Positions 1-5,991 of a stretch of 39,171 bases of DNA are shown piece by piece; position 1 is the stretch's first letter, and each line of letters starts with the position of its first letter. The position numbers and the translations under genes are program-made. The stretch is taken from the IMG/VR virus record IMGVR_UViG_3300044732_002359, positions 1 to 39,171 of that record, one strand, 5' to 3'. The DNA comes from a virus. The notes below the pieces were generated by a model. The model did not search any database and was not told the DNA's origin. It saw nothing but the letters and a program-made list of their open reading frames with translations.

Positions 1-5
1 CCGTT

Positions 6-176
6 ATGAGTAAAAAGGAACAATACCAACAAGTTTATGAAAACGATGAAGCGGTTACAATCTGGACTTATGATTTAACCAAATTCAAAAACGGGCCAAT
101 CTCAGTTGAGATTAAATACAAACACCCACCCGAAAAGAAGCAAACAAACCGAGAGAAATTCTCAAAAAAGAAGTAA
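6..176 (+). CDS. Small hypothetical protein, lysine-rich tail
   Basis: An open frame of 56 codons runs from an ATG at the very edge of the window to TAA. The frame is also open for the few bases before the ATG, so the true start may lie upstream of the window. The product is hydrophilic, with a middle stretch that reads like a small beta domain (TIWTYDLTKFKNGPISVEIK) and a basic C-terminal tail (PPEKKQTNREKFSKKK). There is no signal peptide or membrane segment. I do not recognise the family. A homing endonuclease gene with its own ATATTTAT promoter follows, so this is probably the last gene of an upstream unit. Confidence 0.6.
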   Translation: MSKKEQYQQVYENDEAVTIWTYDLTKFKNGPISVEIKYKHPPEKKQTNREKFSKKK

Positions 177-193
177 AAGTAATTTTTTTTGAC

Positions 194-214
194 CTACACA
201 TATATTTATATATA
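194..214 (+). promoter_or_regulatory. ATATTTAT-type promoter before HNH gene
   Basis: The sequence ACATATATTTATATATATGG places an ATATTTAT element a few bases before the start codon at 214. The same element in the same orientation precedes many genes in this window, including the other two homing endonucleases. Promoter function is inferred from recurrence and position. Confidence 0.5.
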
Positions 215-855
215 TGGAGACAAAAATATGTAAAACTAAACGAGTCAATTTTACAGCGTGTGGAATTGAAAAAACGGTTAATGAATTTTATAAGGGTAGT
301 TCATTATGTAAGACGTGTTCAAAAAAACTTAATGATTTAAGAGGTAAAGATTACTTCAGGAAAAAATCAAAAGAAAATTGGGAAAAGAATAAAGAATATT
401 ACTCTGAAAATAATGAAAAAGTTGGTGAAAAAAATAAAAAATGGAGGGAAGAAAATATTGAAAAACACAAAGAATATAATAGAAAATCTGCTCAGAAAAG
501 TAGAAAGGAAAATCCTGAAAAACACCGATGGAGATATCTATTAAAGGAAACTTTGAAAAAAATAAAAAAAGATAAAGATGATAAAACAATAGTTTTATTA
601 GGATATTCCCCCGAAGAACTTAAAAAATACTTAGAAACTTTATCTTCGGATTGGGTTAAGTATGAAATTGACCATAAAATACCAATAACGTGGTTTAAAG
701 AAGATACACCAGCATCTGTGGTTAATGATTTTAGAAATTTACAGTTATTAACTAAAAGTGAAAATAATAAAAAAAGAAATTTTTGGATGAGTGATGTTGA
801 TGATGTATATTTGAATGAAATTAAAAACTATATTAAAGAAAAACATATAATATAA
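214..855 (+). CDS. HNH homing endonuclease with zinc-finger-like N terminus
   Basis: The 213-residue product has paired cysteines near the N terminus (SSLCKTCSKK, with earlier C6 and C16), then a long lysine/glutamate-rich helical linker (about residues 45-125). A C-terminal HNH-type core follows: YEIDHKIPITWF, then NDFRNLQLLTKSENNKKRN. The DH pair and the downstream N...N residues are the metal/catalytic signature of free-standing phage HNH endonucleases with this 'CxxC...EFY' zinc module. Such enzymes nick or cut DNA to spread their own gene. An ATATTTAT motif lies just upstream, and the stop codon overlaps the start of the next gene (TAATG), so it has been inserted tightly between phage genes. 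The first half of the zinc module is degenerate. Confidence 0.8.
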   Translation: METKICKTKRVNFTACGIEKTVNEFYKGSSLCKTCSKKLNDLRGKDYFRKKSKENWEKNKEYYSENNEKVGEKNKKWREENIEKHKEYNRKSAQKSRKENPEKHRWRYLLKETLKKIKKDKDDKTIVLLGYSPEELKKYLETLSSDWVKYEIDHKIPITWFKEDTPASVVNDFRNLQLLTKSENNKKRNFWMSDVDDVYLNEIKNYIKEKHII

Positions 856-1427
856 TGCGCATTATACTACTTGACCACGATGGAGTTATCTGTTTATCAG
901 GTAATTGGGGGTCACGATTTAAGAAACAACAAAAGGAGAGAAAGAAGTTGAGTCAGGACGTTATGTCAATGCCAGTTGATGCTCGTTTTGATAACTTTGA
1001 CAAGAAGGCAATCAAGGTACTGAACAAAATCTTGGAACAGACCGGAGCTGAAATTGTTGTTTCATCTGATTGGAAAAATTGGTGTACAGTTGAAGAAATG
1101 GGTGATTACTACGAAAGACAGGGTATCATCAAACGACCAATTGATTTCACAGGAAACAACATTGATGGTGAGAAAGTTACCTGGCACCGAAATTGGGATT
1201 TGGAAGGAACAAGAAGTATTCAGATTCAAGATTGGTTAAAGGAACATCCTGAAGTTACACATTGGGTTGCTATTGATGACTTGAATATGGCAAAGACTGG
1301 ACTTCACTACTCAATGGAATTTGAACACGAATGGGCGTTAGATAACTTTGTACATACGCCAATGAATAATGAGGGTATCAAGCAAGTTGGAGTTAAAGAA
1401 AAAGTGTTAAAATTTTTGGTAGGTTAA
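855..1427 (+). CDS. HAD-fold protein of the RNA-repair-associated type
   Basis: The 190-residue product begins with a HAD motif I (ILLDHDGVI; nucleophile Asp and second Asp), then VVSSDWKNW (motif II Ser) and HWVAIDDLNM (acidic motif IV). The layout, with an insert after the first strand and Trp-rich elements, resembles the HAD domain found in 'Swiss Army Knife' RNA-repair proteins, which is thought to remove terminal phosphates from damaged RNA. The substrate here is unknown. The start overlaps the HNH stop codon. With the cREC-like protein at 23148 and the large tRNA set, an RNA-end-processing role is plausible but inferred. It is a full-length single-domain protein, with no sign of decay. 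Confidence 0.65.
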   Translation: MRIILLDHDGVICLSGNWGSRFKKQQKERKKLSQDVMSMPVDARFDNFDKKAIKVLNKILEQTGAEIVVSSDWKNWCTVEEMGDYYERQGIIKRPIDFTGNNIDGEKVTWHRNWDLEGTRSIQIQDWLKEHPEVTHWVAIDDLNMAKTGLHYSMEFEHEWALDNFVHTPMNNEGIKQVGVKEKVLKFLVG

Positions 1428-1461
1428 AAAAAAGTATTACATTTGTAAAAAAATAAACGAT
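1428..1461 (+). promoter_or_regulatory. TAnnTTTG promoter, gene 1462
   Basis: The sequence TACATTTGTAAAAAAAT matches the Bacteroidetes -7 box (TAnnTTTG) and lies just upstream of the ATG at 1462. The leader ends in AAACGATATG, a context also seen before the gene at 12882. Confidence 0.5.
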
Positions 1462-1659
1462 ATGATACCAGTTATTGAAAAAGGAATTATTTCTGAACCT
1501 GAATTGATGGATTTCATTATGGGATATAAGAAATTAGTTAAAGCTAACATTATGAGTGAAACAAATTTCCAAATTGTTATGGAAGGTTTGGGTATTCAGA
1601 TTGGATATAAAGGTGAAATTATTTTGGATGAAAATAATGTCTACATATTGTCGGAATAA
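1462..1659 (+). CDS. Small hypothetical protein (65 aa)
   Basis: The product is a short acidic protein of 65 residues with an N-terminal helix (PELMDFIMGYKKLVKANIM) and a C-terminal beta-like segment (GEIILDENNVYILSE). I see no catalytic motif, signal peptide or cysteine cluster, and I do not recognise the family. It has its own Bacteroidetes-type promoter, and another such promoter follows before the gene at 1687, so it is a separately transcribed early-type phage gene. The reading frame fits the codon style of its neighbours. Confidence 0.65.
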   Translation: MIPVIEKGIISEPELMDFIMGYKKLVKANIMSETNFQIVMEGLGIQIGYKGEIILDENNVYILSE

Positions 1660-1667
1660 AAAATTCG

Positions 1668-1686
1668 TTGTATATTTGTAAAAGAA
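1668..1686 (+). promoter_or_regulatory. TAnnTTTG promoter, gene 1687
   Basis: TATATTTGTAAAAGAAATG places a perfect TAnnTTTG box 8 nt before the start codon at 1687. This is the housekeeping promoter form of Bacteroidetes. Confidence 0.6.
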
Positions 1687-2082
1687 ATGAAAACACAAAA
1701 AATGAGTATTATGAGTAAAAAAGGTAAAAACAAAAATCAAAACGCTGAGTTGATTGAGCGTCTTAATGAAATCCAATCACAATTGAATGAAGTAAAAGTT
1801 GACGCAGGAGTTGAAGAAACTGAATTCACATTCACAAAAGAACAACTTGAAAACTTCTTAGTTGAGTACACAAACAAAATTAATGATTATATCTTTGATG
1901 AAATGTTTCGGTCACTTGATTCTGATGAAATTGTGTCTATTGATGTTGATGGTCGTGAGATTAACACTTACGTTGATGAAGACAAATTGAGAGATGCGTT
2001 TGTCACGGCAACTGAATCTGTTGAAACTGATACTATAATGGAATATGCTGACGAAGCAATGTCCGAAGTCGGAGTAGACTAA
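1687..2082 (+). CDS. Acidic hypothetical protein (131 aa)
   Basis: The product has a basic N terminus (KTQKMSIMSKKGKNKNQ), a short predicted coiled coil (LIERLNEIQSQLNEVKVD) and a strongly acidic C-terminal half rich in Asp and Glu (for example SLDSDEIVSIDVDGREINTY). A second in-frame ATG at 1705 could be the real start. I cannot assign a function. It is transcribed from the perfect TAnnTTTG promoter directly upstream. The long structured RNA region begins within a few bases of its stop codon, so the RNA may be co-transcribed with it. Confidence 0.6.
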   Translation: MKTQKMSIMSKKGKNKNQNAELIERLNEIQSQLNEVKVDAGVEETEFTFTKEQLENFLVEYTNKINDYIFDEMFRSLDSDEIVSIDVDGREINTYVDEDKLRDAFVTATESVETDTIMEYADEAMSEVGVD

Positions 2083-2086
2083 TTTG

Positions 2087-2625
2087 TAAAGAAGACCCCA
2101 CAATACCGTTTATCTGCGGTTGGACAGTGTGAACCTGGCTTGAAGGCTCCAAGGCTATGGGGGAGGCTACACAGAACGTGAAATACATATAGCACTACTT
2201 AATCGGTGTTAATTGGTTTGGGGAAGTTCAACCAAGTATGATAGGGAACAATGAATTAGATACCCTCGTTATGGATTAAAAGGGTTAGGGGCTTTAAGTA
2301 GTCGTGTCGTAATCCACAAGTCGTAAGAACACTAGACAATCTTACGATATACACTCTTCTTCCGAGTGAGGTTAACCAAGTAACTATGGTGACAGGGCGA
2401 AGATGTCTTGAGGGTAACACTGAGCGCCTTGACCGAGAAGCTTATGACTAATTTGATTAAGTGAGTAGGGACAGGACGGAGTGTGAGAGTATAGGTCCTC
2501 GGTGGACGGTTACTATGGTCCCACTCTCTTGGGGCATATCCGAGGAAATACTACTGATGGTAAAATACTACTAACCAAAGGTCGTCTCGTGAATTACCCA
2601 CGGACAGGGAAGACGACCTTTAACT
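2087..2625 (+). ncRNA. Large structured non-coding RNA candidate (~530 nt)
   Basis: No convincing ORF crosses this 560-nt gap, and the base composition is clearly richer in GC than the flanking genes. Several perfect helices can be read directly: 2194-2202 with 2294-2302 (ACTACTTAA/TTAAGTAGT); 2213-2218 with 2230-2235 (TTGGTT/AACCAA); 2321-2328 with 2340-2347 (TCGTAAGA/TCTTACGA); 2485-2490 with 2523-2528 (GAGAGT/ACTCTC). A crossing pair CCTCGG 2497-2502 with CCGAGG 2540-2545 would make a pseudoknot. The 3' end is an 11-bp hairpin, 2577-2587 with 2611-2621, enclosing CGTG/CACG, followed by a U-rich run. Size and complexity recall the phage-borne 'ornate large' RNAs GOLLD and ROOL, but I cannot confirm membership. 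No strong promoter is visible at its 5' end, so it may be read through from the gene at 1687. Confidence 0.65.
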
Positions 2626-2644
2626 TTTTAAAAAGAATAAAACA

Positions 2645-2869
2645 ATGGCGGCAAAATCAAAACATTATTTGGACGTATTGAGTTGGGTTAAATCGGTTAT
2701 CAAATCAATTGACCATCCGTTACAAGACGCAACTGCAAAAAGACTCATCGGAAATTATTTTGAAATGTATGGAGATAAGTTTACACTCAAGGAGAAAATT
2801 CAGATTGGGATGGATTTGAGGATGGAACTTGACGCTGTGGTATATAAAAAAACAAAACAATCAATATGA
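2645..2869 (+). CDS. Small helical hypothetical protein (74 aa)
   Basis: This is a 74-residue, mostly helical protein (HYLDVLSWVKSVIKSIDHPL, then LIGNYFEMYG, then LKEKIQIGMDLRMELDAVV). Similar short proteins occur as uncharacterised genes in Bacteroidetes phages, as far as I can recall; no function is known to me. There is no signal sequence or metal-binding motif. Its stop overlaps the start of clpP (ATGA), so the two are translationally coupled, and it begins 20 nt after the large structured RNA. It might be an adaptor or modulator of the protease, but that rests only on coupling. Confidence 0.65.
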   Translation: MAAKSKHYLDVLSWVKSVIKSIDHPLQDATAKRLIGNYFEMYGDKFTLKEKIQIGMDLRMELDAVVYKKTKQSI

Positions 2870-3588
2870 ATTACGGAAAAGAATTTAGAAAATTCGCAAT
2901 GAGTGAGGGAATTTCCTCATTAAGTCTTGACAGCTTTGAAAACTCCTTAACACCTTATGTGTTGGAAGAAAGGGAGATGAGAGCAACACAGATTGACATC
3001 TTCTCAAGATTAATGAGAGAAAGAATTTTATGGGTATCAGGACCCGTTAACCAAAGAATGTCAGACATTGTCCAAGCACAATTGTTATTCTTGGATTCAG
3101 TGGAGAAACGAGACATTACATTATATATTAACTCACCTGGTGGTTCAGTTCTATGTGGACTCGGAATCGTGGATTTGATGAATTACATTAAGTCAGATGT
3201 TGCAACAACCAATATTGGAATGTGTGCATCAATGGGTTCAGTATTATTGTCATCAGGAACAAAAGGAAAGCGTTCATCCCTTGTTTATTCAAAGGTGATG
3301 ACCCACCAGGTGAGTCATGGAACACATGGAAATGTTCAAGACACACGTATTAACCAATTGGAAGCTGAAAAATACAATTACATTTTGTTTAAGATGTTGG
3401 CTGAAAATTGTGGAAAGTCATTTGATGAAGTATTAGAATTCTCAAGACGAGACAGATGGTATACATCAGATGAAGCAAAAGAATTTGGATTGATTGATGA
3501 AGTAATCAAAACTGAAGGAACCAAATCAATCACGGAAATGTTGGAAGGGTTTGACGACTACTACAACAAGGAAGTGATGTCTAAATAA
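2866..3588 (+). CDS. clpP: ClpP-like serine protease
   Basis: The 240-residue product is a full-length ClpP fold (family S14). The oxyanion/substrate loop is INSPGGSV (residues 89-95). The nucleophile is Ser122 in MCASMGSVLLSSG, the base is His147 in VMTHQVSHG, and the acid is Asp196 in RRDRWYTSDEA, so the triad is intact. An extra ~40-residue N-terminal segment precedes the usual start of the fold. ClpP normally forms a 14-mer that degrades proteins delivered by a Clp ATPase. No ATPase is encoded nearby, so it may pair with the host ClpX or act alone. S14 enzymes serve as head-maturation proteases in some phages, but this one resembles cellular ClpP. It overlaps the upstream gene by 4 nt and is closed by a terminator. 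Confidence 0.9.
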   Translation: MNYGKEFRKFAMSEGISSLSLDSFENSLTPYVLEEREMRATQIDIFSRLMRERILWVSGPVNQRMSDIVQAQLLFLDSVEKRDITLYINSPGGSVLCGLGIVDLMNYIKSDVATTNIGMCASMGSVLLSSGTKGKRSSLVYSKVMTHQVSHGTHGNVQDTRINQLEAEKYNYILFKMLAENCGKSFDEVLEFSRRDRWYTSDEAKEFGLIDEVIKTEGTKSITEMLEGFDDYYNKEVMSK

Positions 3589-3591
3589 AAA

Positions 3592-3617
3592 AGAGGGTGG
3601 AAACACCCTTTTTTTAT
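3592..3617 (+). terminator. Intrinsic terminator after clpP
   Basis: AGGGTG-GAAA-CACCCT hairpin followed by a run of T residues, immediately after the clpP stop codon. Confidence 0.85.
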
Positions 3618-3635
3618 TTTATAGTGTAACTTTTT

Positions 3636-3646
3636 GATATTTATGT
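3636..3646 (+). promoter_or_regulatory. ATATTTAT-type promoter, SiaB-like gene
   Basis: GATATTTAT lies about 20 nt before the ATG at 3667, directly after a terminator, so a new transcription unit starts here. The motif class is inferred from recurrence in the window. Confidence 0.5.
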
Positions 3647-3666
3647 AGTACACTGATGAACCTCAC

Positions 3667-4140
3667 ATGGAAAAGACTTTACTCTCATACGAAGGAAATA
3701 TTACAACTGAATATATTGACAGTGTGGTTGAGTATGTTAATACATTGGATGAAAAACCGGCATTAATTAGAAAGATTTGTTTTTTAATTGTTGAAGTTTT
3801 ACAAAATGTATTCCACCATTCAGATAAGAATGAACATGGAAATACTTTCGCATATTTCCAATTAATTAAGGATGATACTTATATAATAAAAACCGGAAAT
3901 TTAATCTCAAAAGAAAAAACCGAAGGGTTAGAAAAAAGATTAGAATGTGTCGTGAGTTCAACTGAGGATGAAATTAAAGAAAAAATATTCAATAATTTAA
4001 ATAAGGAAGGATTTAGTGAAAAGGGTGGTGCTGGAATTGGACTTCTTTCAATCAGGAAGAAAGTGAATGATGGAATGACATATGATATTGAGATTTTTAA
4101 AGGTGATTATAATATGATTCATTTTGAAATTAGAATATGA
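3667..4140 (+). CDS. SiaB-like kinase (GHKL ATPase fold)
   Basis: The 157-residue product carries a histidine-kinase-like ATPase core. The N-box is LIVEVLQNVFHHSDKN (Asn47), and the G-box is SEKGGAGIGLLSIRKK near residue 120. The pattern, including YIIKTGNLI between the two boxes, matches SiaB-family protein kinases (DUF6272), which in bacteria phosphorylate the small protein SiaC and act in partner-switching signalling. A phage copy could rewire a host switch, for example one controlling surface behaviour. The downstream gene overlaps by 4 nt (ATGA). It does not look like SiaC to me, so it could be an unrelated partner. It is transcribed from an ATATTTAT motif. Confidence 0.75.
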   Translation: MEKTLLSYEGNITTEYIDSVVEYVNTLDEKPALIRKICFLIVEVLQNVFHHSDKNEHGNTFAYFQLIKDDTYIIKTGNLISKEKTEGLEKRLECVVSSTEDEIKEKIFNNLNKEGFSEKGGAGIGLLSIRKKVNDGMTYDIEIFKGDYNMIHFEIRI

Positions 4141-4673
4141 AAAAAGATACTGGAAATATTAGAGATATAATGAAGTTTTTCATTGCTCATCAGATAAAGA
4201 AAGGAGAAATACCCAAATTAACACCTGTCATTTATCACAACATAGGGGTTAGTAAAAATTCATTAAACGATATCACAAAGGTTCTACCGGTGTTTAGAGA
4301 AATTTTGGGTGATGATTATATACAAAAATTCATATCAAAATTTGAAAACAAACCAATTAATGTTAATGATTATGATGATAACATAGGTGTTGGAGGTTAT
4401 GATTTCATATTTAAATTTGATATTTATAAAATGTATAATTATAATGATTTCTATCTTGTAGAACTCAATATTAATATTGAGCCAGGTGGTGAGGTTACAC
4501 TTATGACTGACGGTGAAACATATACATTTGAAGAAATGGATAGGACAAACCACGAGGCATGGCAAGAAGTACAACAAGAAATAATTGAATTAATATTTGA
4601 CATACTTCGTTACAAACTCACAGATTACACCGGACTCCAAGACTTTTCAATAGAAAAGTTGAAGTATTTTTAA
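4137..4673 (+). CDS. Hypothetical partner of SiaB-like kinase (178 aa)
   Basis: This 178-residue protein is coupled to the SiaB-like gene by a 4-nt overlap. The N terminus is helical and basic (KDTGNIRDIMKFFIAHQIKK). The middle is rich in Asp, Tyr and Asn (NVNDYDDNIGVGGYDFIFKF) with alternating beta-strand character, and the last 50 residues are helical. I see no known catalytic motif, no signal peptide and no cysteine. The coupling suggests it works with the kinase, perhaps as substrate or regulator, but this is only context. It is the last gene before the tRNA operon promoter. Confidence 0.6.
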   Translation: MKKDTGNIRDIMKFFIAHQIKKGEIPKLTPVIYHNIGVSKNSLNDITKVLPVFREILGDDYIQKFISKFENKPINVNDYDDNIGVGGYDFIFKFDIYKMYNYNDFYLVELNINIEPGGEVTLMTDGETYTFEEMDRTNHEAWQEVQQEIIELIFDILRYKLTDYTGLQDFSIEKLKYF

Positions 4674-4680
4674 AAAAAAC

Positions 4681-4711
4681 TTGACATAACTGAAAAATAG
4701 CAGTACTTTTG
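4681..4711 (+). promoter_or_regulatory. Consensus promoter of the tRNA operon leader
   Basis: TTGACA (4681-4686), a 17-nt spacer, and TACTTTTG (4704-4711) form a strong Bacteroidetes-type promoter. The same TTGACA-N17-TAnnnTTG layout occurs at 13464, 21683 and three times at 30044-30285. It reads into the leader ORF and attenuator upstream of the tRNAs. Confidence 0.75.
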
Positions 4712-4740
4712 TAAAACAATTGATATTTAATAAGAAAACA

Positions 4741-4854
4741 ATGAAACAGAACTCAACACATAACGTAAGTAATCTCCCGATGAACGTGGGCCAAGCGTGG
4801 TTTACGATTAAGGGGCAGGATTGCCGTAAGTTCAGGGTTCTTAATAAGATGTAA
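4741..4854 (+). CDS. 37-residue leader peptide of the tRNA operon
   Basis: A short frame from ATG to TAA encodes 37 residues (starting MKQNSTHNVSNLPMNVGQAW). It follows a consensus promoter by about 30 nt, and its 3' end overlaps the first arm of a three-segment RNA switch (AGTTCAGGGT at 4829-4838). This is the arrangement of a classical attenuation leader: translation through the end of the peptide would hide segment 1 and favour the terminator. The peptide uses a wide range of amino acids (Trp, Cys, Phe, His, Pro, Met), with no run of one codon, so it would report general translational competence. It could instead be a real small protein; translation is not proven. Confidence 0.55.
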   Translation: MKQNSTHNVSNLPMNVGQAWFTIKGQDCRKFRVLNKM

Positions 4855-4912
4855 TCGTATCATCAAATATATAAAGAAGGACCCTGAACTATAAAGTTCG
4901 GGGTTTTTTTTT
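4829..4912 (+). promoter_or_regulatory. Attenuator: competing antiterminator and terminator
   Basis: Three segments can be read. Segment 1 is AGTTCAGGGT (4829-4838), segment 2 is ACCCTGAACT (4881-4890), segment 3 is AGTTCGGGGT (4895-4904), followed by a T tract. Segments 1 and 2 are perfect complements over 10 bp and extend to 14 bp with one G-U pair (4829-4842 with 4877-4890). Segments 2 and 3 form the terminator hairpin with loop ATAA. Both cannot form at once. Segment 1 lies inside the leader ORF and the tRNA cluster lies downstream. Function is inferred from geometry. Confidence 0.65.
4882..4912 (+). terminator. Intrinsic terminator upstream of tRNA cluster
   Basis: CCCTGAACT (4882-4890), loop ATAA, AGTTCGGGG (4895-4903), then nine T residues. 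It is the off state of the attenuator described at 4829-4912. Confidence 0.85.
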
Positions 4913-4925
4913 GGTGTTACAAAAA

Positions 4926-4937
4926 GGTTCTTTGACA
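4926..4937 (+). promoter_or_regulatory. boxA-like antitermination site
   Basis: GGTTCTTTGACA resembles the boxA element found in Bacteroidetes rRNA leaders. It lies between the attenuator terminator and the first tRNA. A near-identical GTTCTTTGAAA is found at 30312 upstream of the giant RNA. Role inferred. Confidence 0.4.
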
Positions 4938-4954
4938 TATTGGGAAAAATAAAT

Positions 4955-5033
4955 GACCTCATAGCTCAGTTGGTTTTTAGAGCGCCATACTTTTATAATA
5001 TGGGAGTCCCGAGTTCAAATCTCGGTGGGGTCA
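4955..5033 (+). tRNA. tRNA with enlarged anticodon loop (Lys-UUU-like)
   Basis: The acceptor GACCTCA pairs with TGGGGTC, the D arm is GCTC/GAGC with a long T-rich loop, and the T arm CCGAG-TTCAAAT-CTCGG is normal. The anticodon stem CCATA/TATGG encloses nine bases (CTTTTATAA) instead of seven. Read from the 5' side as C-T-TTT the anticodon would be UUU (Lys). If a C-A mismatch closes the loop it would be UUA. CCA is not encoded. The specificity is therefore uncertain. Confidence 0.7.
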
Positions 5034-5035
5034 CA

Positions 5036-5175
5036 ATTGGTAGTAAAAATGCGTAGGATGGAAGACGTGGAGAGACGAGTCGCAAGGGTACACACTTAGA
5101 ACTGCTCTATTATGGTGTGTGAAGCGTCGTAGTGATACGAATCCCAGATTCCTGATAAATCCATCCACTACCAAT
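5036..5175 (+). ncRNA. 140-nt structured RNA inside the tRNA cluster
   Basis: The ends pair perfectly: ATTGGTAGT (5036-5044) with ACTACCAAT (5167-5175), then GGATGGA (5056-5062) with TCCATCC (5160-5166). Inside are CACAC/GTGTG and the hairpin TCGTA-GTGA-TACGA with a GNRA loop. It is not a tRNA: no T arm or D arm is visible. It is co-oriented with the flanking tRNAs and probably excised with them. I do not recognise a known family; ribozyme or regulatory RNA are possibilities. Confidence 0.6.
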
Positions 5176-5183
5176 TTTTATAT

Positions 5184-5256
5184 GCGTCTGTAGCTCAATT
5201 GGTAGAGTACTGGTCTCCAAAACCAGGTGTTAGAGGTTCGAGTCCTCTCAGGCGTG
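5184..5256 (+). tRNA. tRNA-Trp (CCA)
   Basis: The acceptor GCGTCTG/CAGGCGT is closed by a G-U pair. The anticodon arm is CTGGT-CTCCAAA-ACCAG with anticodon CCA, and the T loop is TTCGAGT. The discriminator is G and the CCA end is not encoded. Confidence 0.92.
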
Positions 5257-5262
5257 CAACAA

Positions 5263-5335
5263 GCCTCCTTAGCTCAGTTGGTAGAGCACTTGTTTTGTAA
5301 ACAAGATGTCGTTGGTTCGAATCCGACAGGAGGCT
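5263..5335 (+). tRNA. tRNA-Thr (UGU)
   Basis: Acceptor GCCTCCT/AGGAGGC, anticodon arm CTTGT-TTTGTAA-ACAAG (UGU), T loop TTCGAAT. Canonical cloverleaf, CCA not encoded. Confidence 0.93.
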
Positions 5336-5342
5336 CAAACAT

Positions 5343-5417
5343 TCTCACGTAGCTCAGGTGGTTTAGAGCATTTGACTGATATTCAAAAGGTCGTTGGTTC
5401 GAGTCCAACCGTGAGAA
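5343..5417 (+). tRNA. tRNA-Ile (GAU)
   Basis: Acceptor TCTCACG/CGTGAGA, anticodon arm TTTGA-CTGATAT-TCAAA (GAU), T arm GTTGG-TTCGAGT-CCAAC. CCA not encoded. Confidence 0.92.
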
Positions 5418-5425
5418 CTTAATTT

Positions 5426-5500
5426 CTAGGTGTCGGGCAGATGGTTATACCCGCATGGTTTGGGACCATGATATCGTAGGTTCGAATCCTACCACTTAGA
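5426..5500 (+). tRNA. tRNA-Pro (UGG)
   Basis: Acceptor CTAGGTG/CACTTAG, anticodon arm CATGG-TTTGGGA-CCATG (UGG), T arm GTAGG-TTCGAAT-CCTAC. CCA not encoded. Confidence 0.92.
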
Positions 5501-5507
5501 CAACAAT

Positions 5508-5580
5508 GGGCTGTTGGTATAGACGGTTAACACACTTGCTTTGCACGCATGAGTCCCCGGTTCGAGTCCGGGATGGTCCA
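5508..5580 (+). tRNA. tRNA-Ala (UGC)
   Basis: Acceptor GGGCTGT/ATGGTCC with several G-U pairs, anticodon arm CTTGC-TTTGCAC-GCATG (UGC) with one T-T mismatch in the stem, T arm CCCGG-TTCGAGT-CCGGG. The weak acceptor and anticodon stems suggest some drift. Confidence 0.85.
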
Positions 5581-5592
5581 CTAATCGGAAGT

Positions 5593-5660
5593 ACGTAAAA
5601 AATGGGTGGAACTTGTGAAAAATGAGAGTAAAACCACTCTTAACGTAAAAAATGGGTGGA
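5593..5660 (+). repeat. 18-bp direct repeat between tRNA-Ala and tRNA-Phe
   Basis: ACGTAAAAAATGGGTGGA occurs exactly at 5593-5610 and 5643-5660, one copy starting 50 bp after the other. A short hairpin AGAGT/ACTCT lies between them. The role is unknown; it could mark a past insertion or tRNA loss. Confidence 0.75.
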
Positions 5661-5679
5661 GAATATTTGAAAGAAATAT

Positions 5680-5755
5680 GGGGTGATAGCACAGGTGGTC
5701 AGTTCGCGTCGGTCTGAAAAACCGAAGATGTGTGGTTCAACTCCCACTCACCCCA
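5680..5755 (+). tRNA. tRNA-Phe (GAA)
   Basis: Acceptor GGGGTGA/TCACCCC, anticodon arm TCGGT-CTGAAAA-ACCGA (GAA). The T arm reads TGTGG-TTCAACT-CCCAC. CCA not encoded. Confidence 0.9.
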
Positions 5756-5759
5756 CGAG

Positions 5760-5831
5760 GTCCTGAATTAACAGGACAACCCCACCTCCGATATGGCAGT
5801 CAGTCCGTTAATCTGACGAAGTGGGTTTTTT
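5760..5831 (+). other. Structured tRNA spacer, terminator-like
   Basis: The spacer holds a perfect hairpin GTCCTG/CAGGAC (5760-5777), a second GTCAG/CTGAC (5799-5817) and a closing CCCAC/GTGGG pair followed by six T residues. It could be an internal terminator or a processing structure. Confidence 0.45.
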
Positions 5832-5835
5832 ATAA

Positions 5836-5911
5836 GCGGGTGTTGCATAGTGGCCGATTGCGTCTGCCTTCCAAGCAGAAATCACCGTGGGTTCGAATCC
5901 CACTACCCGCT
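5836..5911 (+). tRNA. tRNA-Gly (UCC)
   Basis: Acceptor GCGGGTG/TACCCGC, anticodon arm TCTGC-CTTCCAA-GCAGA (UCC), T loop TTCGAAT. Discriminator U, CCA not encoded. Confidence 0.92.
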
Positions 5912-5931
5912 CCTAGTGTCTCGGTAAGCTC

Positions 5932-5983
5932 TGACGAAAGTCAACTACGAGGTCTCGGTGGACAGAAGGCCTCTGATTCCACC
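5932..5983 (+). other. Two hairpins in the Gly-Asp tRNA spacer
   Basis: TGAC-GAAA-GTCA (5932-5943) has a GNRA tetraloop; the identical 12-mer forms the variable arm of the tRNA at 12066. A second hairpin pairs GGTGGA (5957-5962) with TCCACC (5978-5983) around CAGA/TCTG. Probable RNA-processing or stability structures. Confidence 0.45.
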
Positions 5984-5991
5984 CACTTTTT

